A DNA stretch of 64,000 bases, from NCBI RefSeq assembly GCF_024347435.1, contig NZ_AP025481.1, positions 992,001-1,056,000 on the forward strand. Direction: 5' to 3'. The position numbers were made by a program, and so were the translations under genes. Shown here one piece after another: positions 48,314 to 58,319 of the stretch (within the stretch, counting starts at the first letter, position 1; every line of letters starts with the position of its first letter). The notes under the pieces were generated by a model. That model was not told where the DNA came from and made no database searches. It saw nothing but the letters and a program-made list of their open reading frames with translations. This stretch comes from Vibrio cyclitrophicus. Its GTDB lineage: Bacteria > Pseudomonadota > Gammaproteobacteria > Enterobacterales > Vibrionaceae.

Positions 48314-51300
48314 TTACAACACGTTAACTGCAATCCAAGTAGACCAACTGGCACTATTAGACACCTTCGCCAATTTATAAACCTCAATTAGCCTCTTTAT
48401 CTGATCGTGTGTATCTCTCATGAAATCAAATCGATGCATCCCGCCAGCGAGATCTAAACGCCAATATCCAAAACCTTGATCTAGAGTTACTTCAACGATA
48501 TCACCAGTAGAAAAATGCAATTGTATTGCTCTTCGGTGCGGTACTTCGCGTTTGTTATCAATTATGTTGGTATTTACTTTTTTGCCTGCCATATGAGTCA
48601 ACCACGCATTAAATATAGCGTCATAATCGTAGCGCTCGTTCCAATCATGATTAACAGCAAATGGGTTTCTATTTTGTTCATCAAAGCAGCTGTTGACTTC
48701 TATTCGGCAATCCGATGTTTCTCCTAGTACTTTGAGAACCTCAGCTAACAACAACAAAGAAACTGGACTTTGGAGATACCTATCTGAATATGAAACACTC
48801 TTCAAATCACCTTCTTTAAGCAGCTTTGCTAATCGCTCATCTTTGTTTTTCAATAACTTAATAAAGCCACTACCGAAGTTTGATAGCGGTCCATTTAATT
48901 CAGTCGTGAGATCAACATGAACAGCTCCTAACAAGTGAGTTGGCTCCATCGAGTCTAATTCGAAAGGAGTTGTCGCTATTTCTGGTTCACTATAAGAAAT
49001 AATGGAAATATCTTCCGCTGTAAGCCAATACTCTCCAGGGGTGGTTGCTTTAATATCAAGGTTAGCTAGTGTTGACCAACCGCTACCGGTTAAGCCTTGA
49101 AAAACAATCGCCCCACACTCTTTTCCATATCTAAGTTGAACCCCGATTTTTTGTATTTCCCTTAAAAAACTCAGAATTTCTTCAGTAAAATCAACTTTCG
49201 GGACGACTATTGAAACAGCTATATTCTTCGCCAATAGTTCATGTAATTTTGATTTCATCAAGACAAGAGATGTATCCCAACTTTCGACTTCAGAAGAAAG
49301 AACAAACAAACATTCCGATACTTTCTCATTGAGTAAATCGGTTAGTTGCGCCTCAATAGTTTGAGGGCAGTATTTTCCATCATTGATAAGGTTTTGGTGC
49401 TTAGTAGCAAGTGATACGTAGTGCTTAAAATCATCTCCTAACCATTCTATTGCTAACATGCGATCGAGTTTATCGGTATCGTGTCTCGAATCCGACTCTA
49501 AAAGACATTCAGGACAAAACGCGTCACAATGCTTCCTACAATCAAGTTTTCCAACTAATCCATTTAATATCTTAGAGATATGAAATGGCGCGGAAGTCGA
49601 AAATCCGGCACCGCCGCCCACGCTGTCGAACAGTTGTAGCACTAATGCGTGTTGATTCTCACCAATAACTGTTGGCCTAACGCTATACTGAACCTCATTG
49701 GTAGACACTCCAAGTTGTTCGATTAGACACTTTCGTAATGCCACAGCTAATGTAGTCGCTACTTTCCGACCCTGCTCATTATCAGGTATGTATTCACCCG
49801 TTTTGGGATTTTTAATCACCAGCTCAAATACATCGGTTCGAGAGTTAATACCTAAATGAATTGAAGACATTATCTTGGCTGACCCATCACAATCAGCGTG
49901 TCGACCTACTTCATCTTTATCGAACTTACTAGGACGCGGGGGCTTATGTGTTTTTTCAAAGTTAAGCGCATTTGGCAACTCACCTTTCGCTGTCATCGAC
50001 TCTGCGCGGCCACAAGCCATACATAACGCGTATCCTTTACCGGACAACCCAGAACTATGATGGAAGACCTTTCCATTAGTATCCGCCACCATATAACCAA
50101 GTGCAGGCATGGGTAATGGTGTCGCTGTACCGGATGCAATAACCCAAGAAGGTTGTACTGGAACATAATTATTATTCGAAATATTATTTGTTGGCTCTCG
50201 ATAATAATCAGTGACAAAACCTGTAGGTTGAATCACTTTTTTTCTACAGTCAGTATTATCAGGGATACTTTGTCCACAAGCGATATTGGTACACACAAGA
50301 GAATTTGAATCAGATTGTATTTCCAGATCCGTTTCGTAACCTGTCTGGCCACAACCAGGACAACGCCAAGCTAAGTCAAATTTCTGTGAATCCTTCGCGC
50401 CATCAACGTGAATTTTCTGCCAGTTAAGAGAAATGCCTGCCGCCCGATGTACTCGCCCATCAAGAACTATTTCTGAACCTGGGGCGTATTCTCGAATTGC
50501 AACAGCTAGATTTCGGCTTGGTAACCCTCGATTGATAGAAACATTATCCTCTCGATCAAGTTTGCTTAGATTCCTAAATTGAAGCTGCCTTCTAAAATCG
50601 ACGATATTATCGGTATCCAAGTTTACGACATCAGTAGGGAATCCATATCCAGGCAGGAACGCCCTTGTCGCTAAATCCCGTAGTAAGTACTCTCTACATA
50701 AACGGGACTTTTCACTATTTAGCTTAAAAGCATAAGGACCATCGGGATCAACACCGACCAGTTCATTTTCTATGTATTGATACTCTTTTAGCCAACGCGT
50801 GGTTATTTCCTCTATTTTCTTTGCCGAGCGCTTACAGATTTGTGTCAAAGGAATTTTTTTCAACTCAGTACCTTCAATTAGAGTAGATAAAGCTGATTCA
50901 AATCTCTTATCACACGTTTTTAGCCAATTAATATAACGTTCTGCTATAGATTTTTCACCGTTAAGCTTCGCATTAAACCACTCAAGATCTAAGTTAAATT
51001 TCTCTTTATTCGTTAATCCAACCTCTTCAATTAAGAAGCGTCCCATCAAAAATGAATTCACATGGCGCTGCACCAATTTCTCAGACGAAAATTCAACATG
51101 AGGAGCTGGTATAACGGTAGTAAATGGCCATTTTGGGTTATTAAAAACCAACGTATCATGAGGGTTACTTTTACACAGCGTATAACTTATCGCTCTAGAT
51201 TCTTTAGAGCGTCCAGCGCGACCTGCTCGCTGAAGATAGTTCGCAGGGTGTGGCGGCACATTGTTCATCACTACCGCTGTAATACCCCCGATGTCAACGC

Positions 51301-54300
51301 CCATTTCCATTGTTGTTGAGCAATTGAGGACATTTTTCCTGCCAACTTTAAACTCATCCTCATAGATTTTAAGTCGCTCAGCGGATTGTTGCGCAGAGTG
51401 TTCTGCTGAAGCATAGTAAAAACCACCCTCTACTGTTCGGTCATTAATGTCCGTCCACAAATTCTGCTCTCTAAGTGATCTCACTTCCGATGATTTTTCA
51501 ATATCCTTGCGCGTTAGAATCAATGAAAGTAAGAAGTCGTCACTTCCTTCAAAAGCCCATACCGCGGGAAGTTTCACTTTTTCACATAGGTTGCTATCTA
51601 ACTGGCCTTTAAACGGAATATAAGGAGTGATCCCTTTAAACGTAGTGTCCAACAGCTTGTTCGTAATCGGGCATATATAAGCCGAATTCATCAAAGAAAA
51701 GCTGACATTAGTCAGGCTCAAACTATATTGTTTGTCTGCTGTTGAATCTTGTAAAATTTTTGATCCAGTTAATGCATTCCATGCAGAAATCAACCAACCA
51801 TTAACCGTGTCTTCCCCTAATGTACTCGTAATATCAATTCCCGTGGCAACAGTGAGCAGAGTGATTATACGTTGTTGACGTTTACTGCCTTTTCGCACTA
51901 ACGGCCAACTCTTCGCTCTGTTTTCATCGACATCACTAGCATCCGGCCCTAATAATGTTTTAGGTGAAAAGTGCATACCGATCCAACGAATCCATTCACG
52001 ATCAATGGTTATATAAGAGTTTTCGCGGACAAAAAAATCCAAACAAACTTTAAGGTAATCACGCCAATCTTTTACCGTTAGGCCGTAATTCTCCCAAAGC
52101 TCCGGAACAACATCGATTTTATCCAATCCTGGGTAGACTATTTTGACCAACCCCTGAGTCTCTAGACTGTTTCTATTTTTTGGCCGTCTCGCAAACTCTC
52201 TCGTCAATAGCATTTGAGTGAGTCGTAAAGGTCCGGTCGAGTCATCGAAAATTTCTGGTGATAGCCGCTTGTTCTCTTTTAACATCGACTCTTTTAGATC
52301 GTTATCTTGCTTAATAACAGCTGCCAATTCAGACCAAGGAATCGTTTGAGGCAAAGGTATAGCAACCGAACTACTGACAACATCAATATATTCTTTTAGT
52401 GCCTTTGCATCTTCAGGCATGGATTGTTCGATGGATGGCAACATGACTCGTAATTTGTCGATAGGCATACTCAAGTAGTCCTTTACGCTGTCGAGTAACG
52501 CCTCATCTATAACGACTTTCTCTTCAACATGCCTGCGAAGCTCCTTAAATACTAAACCTCGCAATCGAGAGCGCTCTGCTTCTTGCTGCATTCGAATGGA
52601 CATTTTTGCCGTTCCTTGTCGGCTATCGGTAAAAGTAATTAACCGACGCCCTCGACCCGGGACAGAATTAGGACCTATTTTGGATTCTTTATCGACTTCA
52701 ATATCCGGACAGTATTCTAATACTGTTGGTACCGCATTTGCTGTATAAAATGGTGCACCCAACAACCCTCTTCGTAACGCTTTACTATACTGACCTCTAC
52801 CTGAGTAACCACATTCGCAACATTGTAGTGATTCATTCATCGACTTCGATAAGTGAATTGAACTATTATCCAAAAACTCTTCTCGACCTGCATTATCAAA
52901 GCCTGTTAATAGGTAATCATCGTTCTGCTTTGAGCCAATAACGACTTGAGTATCACTTGCCGTTGTCTTTTTGGAAAACTGATCTGAGCGCTCCTCATCT
53001 ACCTCTTTTTCTTCTTCATCAAGTAGCGAAAATTCATCGCTTATTTTCCCGGTACATTGTTGCAATTGACCATTTTGGTCTATGGCTAATAGGTGTGGTT
53101 CATTACAATCATTGCAAAATGTCAATTCAAGTACTGCAGACCCACAATGACATTTCTGACGATGTTCACTATAAACAAGACCAAATGGCCATGCGCCATT
53201 CAGTTTAGACTCTTTCTTATTCTCACAGTTTGGGTCAATACAGCACCACAAACCATGCAATGTACGCTGAAAATAATGAGCTCTAAGCTTTAAAAATGCC
53301 TCACTGCTATGAAACTGCTTGGTTCCGGTACAGATATCTAGCCATCGGCATAATTCTGCTTCGTTTAAATCATAAGGTTTTAATTTATCAAGCAATTCAG
53401 CGTAATGTACCGGACCTATATTGTCGCCAGCTAACAACTCTCGTATTCTAACGGCTAGTTTGGAACTCGCTAAAGCAGAGTATCGACGCTCTGATACTTC
53501 CGAGTTTTGACTTAGCTTCTTCTCTTTAGGTTGTTCACCTTCTGGATCTATCGCTTCTATTTCACTGATGGTTAGGTTTGCTGGTGTTACTTTGGGTAAG
53601 CCCGGAACAACGCGTCTCCCCCCAATGACGGCTACCTGCTCTACGCCGACATTAGCTAGCCTAGCGAGGTATTGTTTAAGTTGCGTTTCTGCTTCAGCGC
53701 CCGCAATTGTTGCGGACGTAGCAATAAATCGAATATCCTCTGGCTTAACATCAAAAGCTTGCATCACACGTCTTAGCTGCAAAGCAAGTTCAGCGGCTTG
53801 GGAACCAATATACGTATGCGCTTCATCTAATACGATCCAACGCAGCTTGCCCTGCGATTGCTGGATAATGGGAGCATCTGCTTGCCTCACCAACATATAC
53901 TCCAACATGGTTCCGTTGGTGACCAAAATAGGAGCTGGGTTGTCTCGCATCAACTTTCTCGAAAGCACTTCCTGAGGCTGATTTTTTTGCCTTTGCCTAT
54001 CTTGAGCTTTAAGGTCATTAGGCGTATTACCGTTATACAGACAAAAACGAATATCACCGTTAAAGTGTGTCGTCCAAGCATTCAGTCGTTCTTTCTGAGA
54101 GTTTATTAACGCATTCAAAGGGTACAAAAATAGCGCTCTCACCCCGGTTAGCGAACTGTTGGTCTGTTGTGTTTCTCGATACAAATCTTCGAGAACTGGT
54201 ACCATGAAACACTCTGTTTTACCCGAACCTGTACCACTGGTGATAATTTGGGATTGGGGGCGAGGGTCAAGCAAACCTCTCCATGCTTCTAGTTGATGTT

Positions 54301-54637
54301 TGTACGGCTTTATCTCTCGATTCAGAACATACTTACACTTGCAGCTACTGTCTCTTTTACACCCCTCTTTATGCGGTGCGACATCTAGCGCGTCTAGTAG
54401 CTCTGGGCTGAGTAGGTTGTTATATTCAGGGGTAGAAAGGTCTTCTATCGTTATTTCGTCTGCTTCCCAAGAGAACATTTGCTCAAACACCGGACCGTGA
54501 ACAAATTTTTCATCCGTTTCCATTCTCTCGCTTAAATGGTTTCTAAGCGCCGGGTTATTGATACCCAAAATACTTAAAGTTGACTCTTTTGCTCGGCTAT
54601 TAGCTTGTTGTTTTAGCGTGGAAAAATATTGCTTCAT
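48314..54637 (-). CDS. druE: Druantia-type giant DEAH helicase with DUF1998 (DruE-like)
   Basis: 2107 residues. Superfamily-2 helicase motifs: I SGTGSGKTE (134-142), II DEAH (271-274), III SATIAG, the late motif TTMEMGVDIGG and VI QRAGRAGR. The second half carries paired-cysteine zinc sites (CPGCGQTGYE...CTNIACG; CMACGRAES) and the DUF1998 cysteine cluster (CRKHCDAFCPECLLES), followed by a PLD-like or helical tail. Size, helicase-DUF1998 fusion and the upstream 1102-residue partner match Druantia type III. It starts directly at the stop of the DruH-like gene (TAA ATG). It should drive ATP-dependent movement on phage DNA; the mechanism of Druantia is not settled. Confidence 0.82.
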   Translation of the reverse strand: MKQYFSTLKQQANSRAKESTLSILGINNPALRNHLSERMETDEKFVHGPVFEQMFSWEADEITIEDLSTPEYNNLLSPELLDALDVAPHKEGCKRDSSCKCKYVLNREIKPYKHQLEAWRGLLDPRPQSQIITSGTGSGKTECFMVPVLEDLYRETQQTNSSLTGVRALFLYPLNALINSQKERLNAWTTHFNGDIRFCLYNGNTPNDLKAQDRQRQKNQPQEVLSRKLMRDNPAPILVTNGTMLEYMLVRQADAPIIQQSQGKLRWIVLDEAHTYIGSQAAELALQLRRVMQAFDVKPEDIRFIATSATIAGAEAETQLKQYLARLANVGVEQVAVIGGRRVVPGLPKVTPANLTISEIEAIDPEGEQPKEKKLSQNSEVSERRYSALASSKLAVRIRELLAGDNIGPVHYAELLDKLKPYDLNEAELCRWLDICTGTKQFHSSEAFLKLRAHYFQRTLHGLWCCIDPNCENKKESKLNGAWPFGLVYSEHRQKCHCGSAVLELTFCNDCNEPHLLAIDQNGQLQQCTGKISDEFSLLDEEEKEVDEERSDQFSKKTTASDTQVVIGSKQNDDYLLTGFDNAGREEFLDNSSIHLSKSMNESLQCCECGYSGRGQYSKALRRGLLGAPFYTANAVPTVLEYCPDIEVDKESKIGPNSVPGRGRRLITFTDSRQGTAKMSIRMQQEAERSRLRGLVFKELRRHVEEKVVIDEALLDSVKDYLSMPIDKLRVMLPSIEQSMPEDAKALKEYIDVVSSSVAIPLPQTIPWSELAAVIKQDNDLKESMLKENKRLSPEIFDDSTGPLRLTQMLLTREFARRPKNRNSLETQGLVKIVYPGLDKIDVVPELWENYGLTVKDWRDYLKVCLDFFVRENSYITIDREWIRWIGMHFSPKTLLGPDASDVDENRAKSWPLVRKGSKRQQRIITLLTVATGIDITSTLGEDTVNGWLISAWNALTGSKILQDSTADKQYSLSLTNVSFSLMNSAYICPITNKLLDTTFKGITPYIPFKGQLDSNLCEKVKLPAVWAFEGSDDFLLSLILTRKDIEKSSEVRSLREQNLWTDINDRTVEGGFYYASAEHSAQQSAERLKIYEDEFKVGRKNVLNCSTTMEMGVDIGGITAVVMNNVPPHPANYLQRAGRAGRSKESRAISYTLCKSNPHDTLVFNNPKWPFTTVIPAPHVEFSSEKLVQRHVNSFLMGRFLIEEVGLTNKEKFNLDLEWFNAKLNGEKSIAERYINWLKTCDKRFESALSTLIEGTELKKIPLTQICKRSAKKIEEITTRWLKEYQYIENELVGVDPDGPYAFKLNSEKSRLCREYLLRDLATRAFLPGYGFPTDVVNLDTDNIVDFRRQLQFRNLSKLDREDNVSINRGLPSRNLAVAIREYAPGSEIVLDGRVHRAAGISLNWQKIHVDGAKDSQKFDLAWRCPGCGQTGYETDLEIQSDSNSLVCTNIACGQSIPDNTDCRKKVIQPTGFVTDYYREPTNNISNNNYVPVQPSWVIASGTATPLPMPALGYMVADTNGKVFHHSSGLSGKGYALCMACGRAESMTAKGELPNALNFEKTHKPPRPSKFDKDEVGRHADCDGSAKIMSSIHLGINSRTDVFELVIKNPKTGEYIPDNEQGRKVATTLAVALRKCLIEQLGVSTNEVQYSVRPTVIGENQHALVLQLFDSVGGGAGFSTSAPFHISKILNGLVGKLDCRKHCDAFCPECLLESDSRHDTDKLDRMLAIEWLGDDFKHYVSLATKHQNLINDGKYCPQTIEAQLTDLLNEKVSECLFVLSSEVESWDTSLVLMKSKLHELLAKNIAVSIVVPKVDFTEEILSFLREIQKIGVQLRYGKECGAIVFQGLTGSGWSTLANLDIKATTPGEYWLTAEDISIISYSEPEIATTPFELDSMEPTHLLGAVHVDLTTELNGPLSNFGSGFIKLLKNKDERLAKLLKEGDLKSVSYSDRYLQSPVSLLLLAEVLKVLGETSDCRIEVNSCFDEQNRNPFAVNHDWNERYDYDAIFNAWLTHMAGKKVNTNIIDNKREVPHRRAIQLHFSTGDIVEVTLDQGFGYWRLDLAGGMHRFDFMRDTHDQIKRLIEVYKLAKVSNSASWSTWIAVNVL

Positions 54638-57600
54638 TTAAGCTTCCTCTTGGGAAAATACGCACAATGCACTCTGAAATACGGGGTTAAACCAATGACG
54701 GTCAAACTCGACAATCTGTCGTAGATGGAAATAGTCTATGGGATAAAGTGACGGTGACAATTCTTCCAGTTGCACTTTTCCACACGCCACTGCAGCGGCA
54801 AAAATAGGGAAATAAAGCACACTTTTGTGTGAACTTCGGTTTACTTCAAAATGAATAAGCGATTCGCAGTGTTTCTGGCACCATGTTTCTAAGTCATAAC
54901 CAAATGCTTTAGGCCATTCACGATCAGACAAGTGAACTCGCATCAAGTCTTGGCTCCATTCTGGTAAAAAGTATTGAAACACAACTGATAAATTGGTTGT
55001 TTGCTGAGTAAATTGCTCGTCAATTAGTGCTCGGCACTGCTTTTCAAACAATGGGGTAAATTCAGAAAGAGTTTCTAGCTTGCTCTTAACTTTGTTATCC
55101 ACCACTTTTTCAGGCAGCCCTATATCTAGCAACATCTTGCGATATTTAACAGTATGTGACCGCCAAATACTCAGCGGTATAAGCTCCCAAATAACATTGA
55201 ATTCAACTTTCAAACGTTCCATTAATTGCGAGGGTTTATCTGCTTTAAACGCAAGAGCCGATAAGCAAGTCGTATTTGTCACTATTGCTTTCCACACTTC
55301 AAAGGTCGCCATTGGAAGGTGCGAGTAATTAGCAAACAAATCGTTGATAAATCGCCAGCTACTGTGATTAAAGTCATTCGCTAACATTGGGAGCACATCG
55401 GCTATCGCATTAGGGTTAGTTACTGGATGAAATAACGCAACTGCCTTATTTAAAGTTTTAACATCACTAGAATGTTCAATAGGTTCACTACTCGGAACAA
55501 ACTTCGCGCGAAAAGCCAACTGAGTATTGTTTGAAGGAACGATTAAAGCTGGCTGAGATAACCTTGTATTTAGCTCGAATACGCCTGTCGCTACGCCATT
55601 GGAATATCTTTGTTGAAGGGTGTGCGGTTTTTCTGCTGGGTCAGCCAAATTAATCAATTCAGGCTTAATAAAGAGCTCTTTCTCCAATTTTACATTAAAG
55701 CTCACAGTATCATTTAGCTGTTGAGCTTCTGTGGCATATCGCCCAATGATAGTTTGTTGTTCTCGACAACCCGACCCTCCAATAACCATTCGGATTTCAT
55801 CATCAAGTTCACCAGATGCTGCCAATAGTTCGCGAATTCGATGGCGAAACTCATATAAGCTGACCTCTAAGACTTTATCTGCAACCTTGTACTCCCAATA
55901 ATAAGACGCATCACGAGACCTCGCCGGCCCTTTTAATTCAATATGATAACTTGCCGCTACATCTACACGTGGGAAAAACTGAATACGCGCACCTAATAAA
56001 TCATCGATGGTGATACGATTGGCTAGACGGTTACCATGTTTGTCAAAGGTTAACGCTCCTGATGCAGGAAAAGGTACCCGTATCTTTATTGGATCAGCCA
56101 TCAAGTTAGCACTGATAGAGATAATAATATCAGCTGGCGGTGACCCTTCAGCTGTCACCGTTATTCTCTTGCCACCTTCTATACTGGTTTGTTTATAGGA
56201 GACCTGTTCGCCTTCTATGGATACAAATAAGTTCCTTTCACAACGAAGATCGACAAAACCACTATTAGCCTGCTTAGACGGCTTAAGTTCAATGCCGAAT
56301 GATTGCGGAAGAATAGCGAGGCGTTTACGAAGCATTGTTCGATTACCACTCGCCTTTAAACGTACTGATTGGATACCAAACAAGCCAGCTTGATGCGTTT
56401 CTCCTAGTGGTTTATTACCTAACCATAATTCTGTATGCGCTTCTTGGCTGGTAATGGTTGGCAACCCCAGATAGATAGGTTGTCCAGTACTTGAGTCATA
56501 TTGTAATTTGACACCTCGAACGCTCACTTGCTCTGCTAACACTGCAGACTGTCGCGTTGATATTACATAAGTATCATGCTCATCATCTTCAGTATAATAA
56601 TCAACCTTAATTTCCCCACTAAAGTGGACAAACTGGCAGTGTTCTGTCGTTACTGATGTGCACAATTCTGGAAACTCGGCAGTGTACGTCGAACCTTTTG
56701 ATAAGATAGCTTTCAGTTGATCTGCTTTAACATTTACACTTCCTTGTCCAAGGACCCAATCATGCTCACCGTCTGACTTAAGTACAATGGGCATCTCATT
56801 AATAGCGAGATCAGAATTAGCGATTTCTTCACGATGAAGCTCAACACCGGCTTGCAATACGACTAAGTACAGATCTTGCTCTATGGCTTGGCGACGAAAT
56901 TCACAAGCAGGGGTTCGTAAAATAACCTTCGTCGTTTCTCCTTCAAAGGTTGTATGACCAATGCCTAGCTCTGCAATTACTTTATTGCCTTCTTGTATGA
57001 ACAACTCAACTCGACTGTTAATCAATGCTTCACGTTTAAAAGGCATAGGTATCGCCTTCATCAATTTAATTTGAGCAACAAAGCTCAAATCACCATTGTT
57101 GGAAAGCCTTTGTCTGCAAATAATTCGTTTTGTTTGTTTTGATTTGTCTTTTCGCTGAACGGAGGCTGAAGTCAGCAAGCCAGTGAGAAATTCACTTCCG
57201 GTGTCTACATCAAGCGGGATTGGAAATAGATCTCGCCAATTGGGTAATTGGGTGTCTAAATGATTGGCTGGTTGCTCTTGTTGTTGCAGGTTGTATTCGT
57301 CAGTTAAACGCAGCAATAGCTCCGCCATATTAGTGATTAGATCAACCGTCGTTTCTTGTCTAAATGCCTCAGGTAAATGTTCAAGGCCCTCCGACACTAA
57401 CTGAAAAGGCGATTGACCAAATTCCTGAGCGTCGTCAAAAACCCTAAGAATACGTTTAAAGATTGTTTGGAAACGGCCGCCTTCACTCGCTAGCAGCCCA
57501 TAGGGCAAACCGCCCTCTCGAAATACTGAACCAAGAAAACTATGCCTTTCATCGTTATATTGGCTAACCGTACGCTGCCAATATTTAAAACCTGTTTTTA

Positions 57601-57946
57601 TTACTTTACTACGTTGGTTAGCATCTAACTCAAACTCTAAGCTGCTTGATATACCACTCCAGCTCCATCCACCTTGATATTGGCGTCGATACCATTCAGC
57701 ACTAAAAAGGCAAAAAGCGGCACACCAGCTACTATCTCCGTGCAATCTTGTTGGCAATTTTTGGTTTTTTAAACTGGTTCGTAAGTGATGATATTCGGAT
57801 TCTGATAGCTGATAGGTAAAGAGCGGCTGACCTGTTGGCTGAGATAGTTCTCGCTTCGTCAAAATGGCTCGTAGGCAACCATTAACCGAAGTAGAGCCGA
57901 GTATCGCACTTGTAGGTTCAAGTGCACTGGGGGACGTAGTATCCAT
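54638..57946 (-). CDS. druH: Druantia type III partner protein (DruH-like)
   Basis: 1102 residues, cytoplasmic, no motif recognised with certainty. N-terminal 230 residues are mixed alpha/beta with many aromatic residues (WYRRQYQGGWSWSGIS), the centre (about 250-800) is beta-rich, and the last 250 residues are helical. It directly precedes the giant DUF1998 helicase with no spacer. In type III Druantia the helicase DruE is paired only with the large orphan protein DruH, so position and size give the assignment. It is the first gene of a four-gene unit (DruH, DruE, DUF3696 ATPase, PLD-like protein). Confidence 0.65.
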   Translation of the reverse strand: MDTTSPSALEPTSAILGSTSVNGCLRAILTKRELSQPTGQPLFTYQLSESEYHHLRTSLKNQKLPTRLHGDSSWCAAFCLFSAEWYRRQYQGGWSWSGISSSLEFELDANQRSKVIKTGFKYWQRTVSQYNDERHSFLGSVFREGGLPYGLLASEGGRFQTIFKRILRVFDDAQEFGQSPFQLVSEGLEHLPEAFRQETTVDLITNMAELLLRLTDEYNLQQQEQPANHLDTQLPNWRDLFPIPLDVDTGSEFLTGLLTSASVQRKDKSKQTKRIICRQRLSNNGDLSFVAQIKLMKAIPMPFKREALINSRVELFIQEGNKVIAELGIGHTTFEGETTKVILRTPACEFRRQAIEQDLYLVVLQAGVELHREEIANSDLAINEMPIVLKSDGEHDWVLGQGSVNVKADQLKAILSKGSTYTAEFPELCTSVTTEHCQFVHFSGEIKVDYYTEDDEHDTYVISTRQSAVLAEQVSVRGVKLQYDSSTGQPIYLGLPTITSQEAHTELWLGNKPLGETHQAGLFGIQSVRLKASGNRTMLRKRLAILPQSFGIELKPSKQANSGFVDLRCERNLFVSIEGEQVSYKQTSIEGGKRITVTAEGSPPADIIISISANLMADPIKIRVPFPASGALTFDKHGNRLANRITIDDLLGARIQFFPRVDVAASYHIELKGPARSRDASYYWEYKVADKVLEVSLYEFRHRIRELLAASGELDDEIRMVIGGSGCREQQTIIGRYATEAQQLNDTVSFNVKLEKELFIKPELINLADPAEKPHTLQQRYSNGVATGVFELNTRLSQPALIVPSNNTQLAFRAKFVPSSEPIEHSSDVKTLNKAVALFHPVTNPNAIADVLPMLANDFNHSSWRFINDLFANYSHLPMATFEVWKAIVTNTTCLSALAFKADKPSQLMERLKVEFNVIWELIPLSIWRSHTVKYRKMLLDIGLPEKVVDNKVKSKLETLSEFTPLFEKQCRALIDEQFTQQTTNLSVVFQYFLPEWSQDLMRVHLSDREWPKAFGYDLETWCQKHCESLIHFEVNRSSHKSVLYFPIFAAAVACGKVQLEELSPSLYPIDYFHLRQIVEFDRHWFNPVFQSALCVFSQEEA

Positions 57947-58285
57947 TAATAACCTAACCTTATTTACTTAACCTTAACTGTAAGCCGGCCAAATACTTCG
58001 CACTTAGCCATTTTTATACAAGCCAATGCATTGCAACAAACATTCCAATTAGTAACAAGTTGATTTATCAAGGAATAAGTCGGTAATCACACTTTAACTT
58101 TGGAAGTTAAATTACCAATGTGTAATTAATTTTACGGTTAAGTTTAGGGAGAAGACGTTATTTCAATAGGCACGAATGTGATGGTTGCTAACAGAGTCTA
58201 GGCTTTATTTTTAATTCCTCTGAGACCACCAATGATAAGTGATGTGATTTCCCGTTGTTTAAAAGAGAAAGAACCTAACCTTTGA
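57947..58285. other. upstream region of the Druantia unit with a hairpin and an ATPase-gene relic
   Basis: 340 bases without an intact gene. A long imperfect hairpin occurs at 58082-58116 (GGTAA...TTACC outer, TTTAACTT/AAGTTAAA inner around TGG); as it is between promoter-sized AT-rich segments it may be an operator or transcript structure for the DruH gene. From 58201 to 58254 lies the relic of a DUF3696 ATPase N-terminus. Confidence 0.4.
58201..58254 (-). pseudogene. relic of a DUF3696 ATPase N-terminus
   Basis: On the minus strand the 17 codons before a TAG read REITSLIIGGLRGIKNKA. This aligns with the start of the intact ATPase at 48287 (MKITSLTVGGFKGIKTKA): 11 of 18 positions identical and the rest mostly similar. 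The start codon is lost and no P-loop follows. Short but specific, so a second copy of the ATPase gene probably once stood here upstream of the Druantia genes. Confidence 0.6.
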
Positions 58286-58314
58286 TCAAAAAAGAGGTAT
58301 CCGAAGATACCTCT
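58286..58314 (-). terminator. Rho-independent terminator after hsdS
   Basis: AGAGGTATC / GATACCTCT (58293-58301 and 58306-58314) form a perfect 9-bp stem with a four-base loop; on the minus strand the stem is followed by TTTTTT. It closes the hsdRMS transcript five bases after the hsdS stop and separates it from the Druantia unit. Confidence 0.88.
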
Positions 58315-58319
58315 GAAAT

